Assembly: GCA_965153355.1 (NCBI GenBank)
Contig: OZ231126.1
Span: 5,952,001 to 6,016,000, forward strand
Source: Flaccisagitta enflata
Taxonomy: Eukaryota; Chaetognatha; Sagittoidea; Aphragmophora
Reading direction: 5' to 3'
Length of the DNA stretch: 64,000 nucleotides
Position numbers and translations under genes: made by a program. Positions 24,601-64,000 of the stretch are shown here, one piece after another; within the stretch, counting starts at the first letter, position 1; each line of letters begins with the position of its first letter. The notes below the pieces were generated by a model. That model was not told the origin of the DNA. It ran no database searches and worked only from the letters and a program-made list of their open reading frames with translations.

Positions 24601-25511
24601 TTGAGGTCACTTGATCACTTGGGCAGGAGCAGTGAGGCCATGGACCGCAAAAAAACAAAAAAAGTAAAGTGTGACGGACGGACGGACCGACCGACGGACG
24701 GACGGACCGACAAAGCGGGGTGTAGAGTCGCGTAGCACGCGACTAAAAAGGCGGGTAAGATAATCAACAACACTTGAAAGAACTTTCAAGTGGTAGCAAT
24801 GCGTTTTCGAAACAACGCCAAGTAGGCCAATGAGGTGCGTCGTGTGGATCGCCGAACGAATGCGTTACTCGACCAACCGACCGACCAACCAACGGACAGC
24901 CAGTTATAGAGGTGCTTTGTCGCACCTAAAAAGGAGGGAGAGAAGAGAGGAAAAACGGTTCAACAAATGAACAAAAGACAATGTGACAATTTTAAGAGGA
25001 AAAGGAGCGATTTCGATTTAAGACACACCCACGCCCAGTTCCAGTACCTTCCCTAATTCCCACTCAAAGTCAGAAAAAGGCTTATCAACTTGAATTATCA
25101 GTGACTCACTTTGTGCTTGTCAGTTATCGTCTCGGTTCTCCTCGTCGTCTTCGGTGACGCGGCCGGACTCAAAGTTAATCTCAATTCAGTCACGAAGCTC
25201 CTCCGTTTATTAACATCATCCTCATTTAAAACGCAGTCGGAAGACTTGACTTTTCGAATCGGAAACCCGACGGCGGTGGAAGAAGAAGAAGTCGAGACCG
25301 AGGAGCTATTCAGTGGATTGTCAGCGGCGGCACTCAGGGGATTGTCAGCGGCGGCACTCCGGGGATTGTCGTCAGCGGCATTTTTCCCTCGTCGATTGTC
25401 ATCGTCACTGAACGAACCTTTGTCACCTTCGGTGGCATTTTCAATGTTGTTATTATCATCATCTCGAGACGTTTCAAAGAGAGCCTTGAGTTGGGATATA
25501 CGAGATGTCAT
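12716..25511 (-). CDS. DENND2: DENND2-like DENN-domain Rab guanine nucleotide exchange factor
   Basis: DENND2 proteins are GEFs for Rab GTPases (Rab9/Rab13 in mammals) on endosomal and trans-Golgi membranes. Fifteen exons: 25110-25511 (ATG at 25511, TACCATGA context), 23260-24364, 22354-22948, 20483-22010, 20019-20157, 19506-19715, 18985-19102, 17216-17353, 15765-15940, 15168-15382, 14762-14903, 14497-14630, 14077-14223, 13149-13417, 12716-12908. They sum to 1,837 codons including the stop, with every phase matching. The C-terminal 480 or so residues follow vertebrate DENND2 closely: SQFCFPET, YGYCRRFLPPSKGPTKPVVYC, LLERSVILVSRQLTELS, ALLYPFNWEHTLIPILP and ETQMFELFI. The first 1,300 residues are low-complexity; human paralogues are about 1,000 residues in total. 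A further upstream non-coding exon is possible. Paralogue A, C or D cannot be told. Confidence 0.92.
13429..14045. repeat. purine-rich arrays in a DENND2 intron
   Basis: 13429-13560 is (GGAAGAAGA)-type repeat. 13690-14040 is an array of about 48-60 bp units containing GGGAAGGGAATAAACAAGTGAGAAATG. It lies between dDENN exon 13149-13417 and cDENN exon 14077-14223. Long minus-strand ORFs rich in Phe/Ser/Leu here are repeat artefacts. Confidence 0.8.
14958..15148. repeat. (CAA)n/(CAG)n trinucleotide tract in a DENND2 intron
   Basis: A long CAA/CAG/ACA repeat lies immediately downstream (minus strand) of the donor at 15168 and runs to within about 55 bp of the next exon. It is outside the exons, so it adds no polyGln. 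Confidence 0.9.
15318..15622 (-). repeat. four-copy tandem duplication of a DENND2 exon start with its splice acceptor
   Basis: Four units of about 79 bp (starts about 15318, 15396, 15475, 15554) each contain a TTTGCAG-type acceptor followed by the first ~55 nt of exon 15168-15382 (encoding GPTKPVVYCLVSSVFAFGLY). The innermost copy is the functional exon edge. The outer three are intronic and 95% or more alike. Each unit also contains GTAAGT within the LVSS codons, so each looks like a tiny acceptor-donor cassette. Confidence 0.92.
15941..17215. other. DENND2 intron containing a MITE
   Basis: Apart from the TA-flanked element at 16731-17151, the intron is AT-rich and no feature is recognised. 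Confidence 0.6.
16731..17151. mobile_element. MITE with CACTCTTTATTTT terminal inverted repeats and TA duplication
   Basis: The ends are TA|CACTCTTTATTTT and AAAATAAAGAGTG|TA, with 417 bp between the TA dinucleotides. A related element with CACTTTTTTTTATAAGAAC ends lies at 40781-41199, and a third left end is at 63780. The TA target duplication points to the Tc1/mariner superfamily. No transposase is encoded. Confidence 0.8.
18316..18881. mobile_element. palindromic TA-flanked element (CAGTATG ends)
   Basis: The two arms are inverted copies for about 150 bp (for example TTTATTCTCAAATGAAAC and GTTTCATTTGAGAATAAA). The ends are TA|CAGTATG and CATACTG|TA; 562 bp lie between the duplications. 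It lies in the DENND2 intron 17354-18984, which is otherwise featureless. Tc1/mariner-like foldback MITE by its ends. Confidence 0.82.
20019..25511 (-). CDS. DENND2: DENND2 disordered N-terminal exons
   Basis: Five exons encode Ser/Asn/Asp/Thr-rich sequence with short internal repeats: SAAADNPL repeats (25110-25511), DKMATNND three times (22354-22948), NPQDA repeats, polyThr, polyAsn and an Asp run (20483-22010). The first exon begins MTSRISQLKALFE, a helix reminiscent of the N-terminal helix of DENND2 proteins. All frames are open across the exons and phases (0, 1, 2, 0, 1) connect to the DENN module. Function is probably regulatory or linker (inference). Confidence 0.82.
24547..24749 (-). 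mobile_element. CGCGACT-hairpin element, minus orientation
   Basis: It begins AACAAGGCCGGATACACGG and ends with hairpin AGTCGCGTAGCACGCGACT plus AAAAA. Internal (GGAC/GACC)n is present. It is very similar to 5253-5448 in inverted orientation, and lies in the first DENND2 intron (24365-25109). Confidence 0.78.
24811..24932 (-). mobile_element. GCACCT-hairpin element, minus orientation
   Basis: It begins AACAACGCCAAGTAGGCC, has (CCGA)n in the middle, and ends with hairpin AGGTGCTTTGTCGCACCT followed by AAAAA. It lies 62 bp from the previous element. Confidence 0.75.
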
Positions 25512-27163
25512 GGTAGATGAAAGGGGGGGAGATGATGTTGGTGACCCGAGATGTGGTCGGAGATGTGGTCAATGGTGTGGTCGGAGATGTGGTCAGAGGA
25601 GTGGTCAGTGGTGTGGCCAGAGATGTGGCCAAAGATGGGCGATTTAGATATTTCCGCGCGATGAGACGTAAAATAGAATCGTTATTCGAAAACATTCGCG
25701 TCATTTTTGAAGAGAGAAAACGGATATATTTTGGATCTCTTATTCTTGTGCGTTTTTTTTTCATGCAACATTCATCACAGTTTTTTGACAGAGTAAATAT
25801 TTACCGAGATAACTCGCAGGCAGTGAAGAAAGTGTTGGGTTTTTTCGGGGAAAAGGAAAAAACAAAGTTGCTTTGCATAATTTCGGGAAAGGCGTGCTAG
25901 AGGGGAAAGATAAGCCGAGTCAAAGCACTTGCCAAAGCATATTGAAACCATCACAAGATATATCGTTTCGAAGGATAGACATGCGAAATCTCTGGAGAAA
26001 ATAGTGAAACCGAGAGAGTCATGCAGCTTTTCACCAACTGAAAACATGCGAATAAATTAAGCCATAGAGTAGAAAGCGTAAAAGGTGCATACAGTTTAAT
26101 CCTGCTATCACGGATCTAAATTTTATCTGTTTTCGGCTTTTTTAAGCTTCTAATTAGGCTGATTTTTTCTCTAATTAGAGAAATGGAAAGAAATCCTATG
26201 AAATAACTATATTTTAAATCTGTCGCAGGCAAATTGACGTTACTCTTAGATCCGGTATAGTGTGGTTTAGCTGTTCAAGATCACCTCGTACTGAGGAAAT
26301 GGCTAATTTCAAATTAAGCAAATATACACCTCAGTTCCTGAAACAGTATCATGCTTTTATTAGGAAAAAGTTCATTGGGTCACACCAGACTCCATGGTCC
26401 GTTGAATGAGGGAAAGTAATTGTGAATTCAATTGAATTTTGGATTGGTGTAGTTTTGGTTGATGACGATTTTGCCGATCACGAACTCTGCACAAATTCAG
26501 TGGGTTGGTGGAAAGGCTTGTTCAAACAAGGACGAAAACCTGGGCCAGAACCGTGCGCCAGGGGTTCTTATTCCGAGTGTTATCGACCAAACGACCGATC
26601 AACCGACAGACGGATGGAACTTCTTAAACGGAAGTGAGATGGCACACCTTCATATCAGAAAACCCTTAAAATGCGGCACGAACACTTCGTCCCACTGTCC
26701 TGGTCTACATAAATGGATTCATACTGACAGACACATCCACAACCTGTAACGGAAGACTGCGAAGCGACCAACAGATTACACACGGGATCAACCCTGGTTT
26801 CGCCACGGACAAGGCCACGAATGCCACAATATGCGTACAAGGGACAAATACATACATACAATCAAAATCCGGGTTCAAACAGAGAAACCGCTGGAACAAA
26901 ACGAAGGAAACTCAAAGTTTTTGTGTTTCTACAGAGTTAAGTTTTATTTCGAAATGGATTGATGATGAGTTAAGTTTCAGTTATCGTCACACTCGATGAG
27001 TTTTGTTTCAAACTGCCTGAGAAAGGAATCGTAAAAATATAAAAGGGGCTCAAAAACATGTTCAACGAAGCGAGGAAATAGTAAATCAACGAATGCGAAG
27101 TGGAAATGTAACAGCATAATTATGTATACGGCGACGATAAATCAAATATTGATCCGGGAACTT

Positions 27164-27349
27164 ATTAGTCACGTGCTACGCGACTCTATAACCCGCTATG
27201 TTGGTCGGTCCGTCAGCCTCCGTTTGCTTTTTCAGCATTTTTGGGCGTTTTTCGCAACAGTGCTCCTGCCCAAATTTTTATGATATCCTTTTCATCACTG
27301 CCCCTGCCCACCTACACGCGACTTCGGTAGCCGTGTATCCGGCCTTGTT
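27164..27349 (+). mobile_element. CGCGACT-hairpin element, plus orientation
   Basis: It runs from AGTCACGTGCTACGCGACTC to CCGTGTATCCGGCCTTGTT, with internal CCCCTGCCCACC as in the other copies. Confidence 0.75.
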
Positions 27350-27544
27350 TCTCATTTAAACTCTTTCAGTTGTGCTTAGATTGTCCCTATTTTGTCATGG
27401 ATTGCTTGTTATTTCTATCGATACGAAACTCATATGCAAAACTAAAGCAAATTCAAGGACAGCATGTGTCCCCTTACAGAGATCGACAAAGAAACAAATG
27501 AGACGGAAAAAAGCTTAAAAACAACAGTCCTCGACTGTAGTCTA

Positions 27545-28797
27545 TTTGGTGTCCGACCCGGCTACTCAGTCTGACCCGGCTACTCAGTCTGACCCGGCTA
27601 CTCAGTCTGACCCGGCTACTCAGTCTGACCCGGCTACTCAGTCTGACCCGCTACTCAGTCTGACCCGGCTACTCAGTCTGACCCGGCTACTCAGTCTGAC
27701 CCGGCTACTCAGTCTGACCTGCCACTCAGTCTGACCGCTACTCAGTCTGACCCGCTACTCAGTCTGACCCGGCTACTCAGTCTGACCGGCTACTCAGTCT
27801 GACCTGCTACTCAGTCTGACCCGGCTACTTCCTGACCCGGCTACTCAGTCTGACCGGCTACTCAGTCTGACCGGCTACTCAGTCTGACCGGCTACTCAGT
27901 CTGACCCGGCTACTCAGTCTGACCCGGCTACTCAGTCTGACCCGGCTACTCAGTCTGACCCGGCTACTCAGTCTGACCCGGCTACTCAGTCTGACCTGGC
28001 TACTCAGTCTGACCCGGCTACTCAGTCTGACCCAGCTACCAATTGTATACCTTAAGGTCTATGATGGCATACCTTGAAGTTCATGGTGGCATACCTTGCA
28101 GCCTATGATGGCATACCTTGAAGCCCATGATGGCATTCCTTTGAAGTCCATGAAAGCATACCTTATAATCCAACAATAAAAAAGATAACAAAAAATTTAC
28201 AAATTTTTCCAAAAAAAAAAAATTTCAAAAAAATTTTTTTTTTTTTCAAAAAAAAAATTTTGTTCAAAGAAAAAAGAATATTTAAAAAAAAATAAAAATT
28301 TTCAAAAAAAAACAAAATAAAAATAAAAAAGAATTTAAAAAAAAAAAAAAATTTTGTTCGAAAAAAAAATTCTTAAGTCCAAGAAATAATGTTACTAGAT
28401 ACATCATAAATACCCTTATATTTTCTTAACCAATACTCAGAATTTACTGAAATCTTGCAGGGGAGCTTCAATTGATGCAATAAACCTTCACAACAAGTTT
28501 GAACAACATTGATGAACCTTTACTACCCTTCCCCTATGTAAATTGCACAAGTCCAGGAATTGATATCACTACAAAAATAATAAGCAAAGGGTATTAAATA
28601 TTCATGAATATTGTTGAAAGTTGGTACACAGGTTAGTAATGCCCTAAAAATAACACTGACCAAGTTTCATCAACATCTGAGTTGTGGTTCTCAAGTTTTT
28701 ATGGGTTGACACAACAAACAACAACGAACAAACAAACGGCTTACTACATGATCAGTGCCATGTTATAGTCCTCGACGTAACTGATCGTCGAGGACAA
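27545..28797 (+). mobile_element. hairpin-ended composite repeat, copy 2
   Basis: It has the same order as at 1925-2977: an 18-bp CTCAGTCTGACCCGGCTA minisatellite (27550-28035), GATGGCATACCTTGAAG repeats (to 28170), A/T runs (28190-28375), a body, and a terminal hairpin GTCCTCGACG/CGTCGAGGAC at 28768-28795 followed by AAAAA. It ends about 180 bp from the MOV10 stop codon. Confidence 0.75.
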
Positions 28798-28974
28798 AAA
28801 CGAGATCGCGGCGTGTAAATCTAAAGCAAATGAGTGATATGGCGGTATGTAAATCTAGAAAATGAGTATCACTGGAATCACTGGAATCTTCAACCAATTT
28901 TGAGTGGCTCGTGAATGAAATGAAAGCCGGGAATTGCGGTGCGACATGGCGACAAGCTACTTCTCTCGTTCTCT

Positions 28975-63528
<34,554 letters not shown>

Positions 63529-63779
63529 CTGTGTGGATATTAAAGCAAAAGATAGTATATGCAAATAACCTTAAACCAGATCCCCGAAATGTGGACTCTT
63601 CATCTCGCTCCAGCAGTCAGAGTGAAACATCATATCGCCTGCAGTTATGAAACAGCTATGTAGGTACGTTAGACATAACAGTACAATCAATCTATCATAA
63701 ATGCATAAGTCACATTAATGGACGTGAAATAAAATTGAGGACATTTTATTGTTCATTGTTAGTGAAAGATATAATACAA

Positions 63780-64000
63780 TACACTTTTTTTTTTTATAAG
63801 AGACAAGATTTTTAAACTCAGCCTGGATAATCTTAAATTTTTTACTGTTATGAGGCTCAAATTCTCTTAAATTGTTCTTATTTTTTTCGACGCGTGAAAT
63901 ATCGAAAATTATGTATAAGTATACTATTTATATGGAAAACAATGTATTAATACACTATTTCGTAGTGTTCTATGTATCTTCAATTGAAAACTTGTTAGTT
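63780..64000 (+). mobile_element. left end of a CACT-type MITE, running off the window
   Basis: TA|CACTTTTTTTTTTTATAAGAGAC matches the left end of the elements at 16731 and 40781. The right end is not seen. Confidence 0.5.

Larger units (their letters stand above)
25512..28974. other. intergenic region between MOV10-like and DENND2-like genes
   Basis: It contains a (GATGTGGTC)-like repeat at about 25540-25640 upstream of the DENND2 ATG (so the upstream sequence has almost no AG on the minus strand), a CGCGACT-hairpin element (27164-27349) and a composite repeat (27545-28797). No gene is recognised. The DENND2 promoter should lie here. Confidence 0.6.

Overview
The window is nuclear DNA from an animal, most likely an invertebrate; I cannot name the lineage. 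The evidence is four split genes with GT-AG introns (one GC-AG) encoding animal-type proteins, a tRNA-derived SINE, Tc1/mariner-like MITEs, many microsatellites and minisatellites, and introns of up to 14 kb. All four genes lie on the minus strand. Exon borders were read by eye; within each gene every splice phase agrees and the summed coding length is a whole number of codons, which is strong internal support.

Layout from right to left, the direction of transcription: (1) a MOV10-family SF1 RNA helicase, 63.5-29.0 kb, 20 exons, 5' end beyond the right edge, with a C-terminal low-complexity tail of about 700 residues; (2) a complete 12-exon BPI/LBP-like gene, 48.9-38.9 kb, nested on the same strand inside the 14.4-kb MOV10 intron between the Walker A exon and the next helicase exon; (3) a DENND2-like Rab-GEF, 25.5-12.7 kb, 15 exons, with a disordered N-terminal region of about 1,300 residues followed by uDENN-cDENN-dDENN; (4) SMG5 (EST1-like nonsense-mediated decay factor), from 10.9 kb to beyond the left edge, 13 exons seen, PIN domain off-window. 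MOV10 and SMG5 both act in mRNA decay pathways in other animals, but nothing in the sequence shows co-regulation.

The gaps hold mobile and tandem repeats: a 348-bp SINE with 9-bp target duplications; palindromic TA-flanked elements at 16.7, 18.3, 33.7, 40.8, 41.6 and 43.4-46.7 kb; a hairpin-ended family with AACAAGGCC at one end and CGCGACT or GCACCT hairpins at the other (at least fourteen copies); a second hairpin-ended family beside pyrimidine/purine minisatellites (about 1.9, 27.5, 59.3 and 61.3 kb); (GT)n tracts; and a 13-bp minisatellite of nearly 2 kb.

The most unusual signal is a recurring one: short tandem duplications (59-110 bp units, 2 to 22 copies) that straddle exon-intron borders and copy the splice site with the exon edge. 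They occur at seven or more MOV10 borders, one BPI border and one DENND2 border. The largest is a 22-copy, 61-bp array that repeats the 3' end of the Walker B exon together with its GTAAGT donor.
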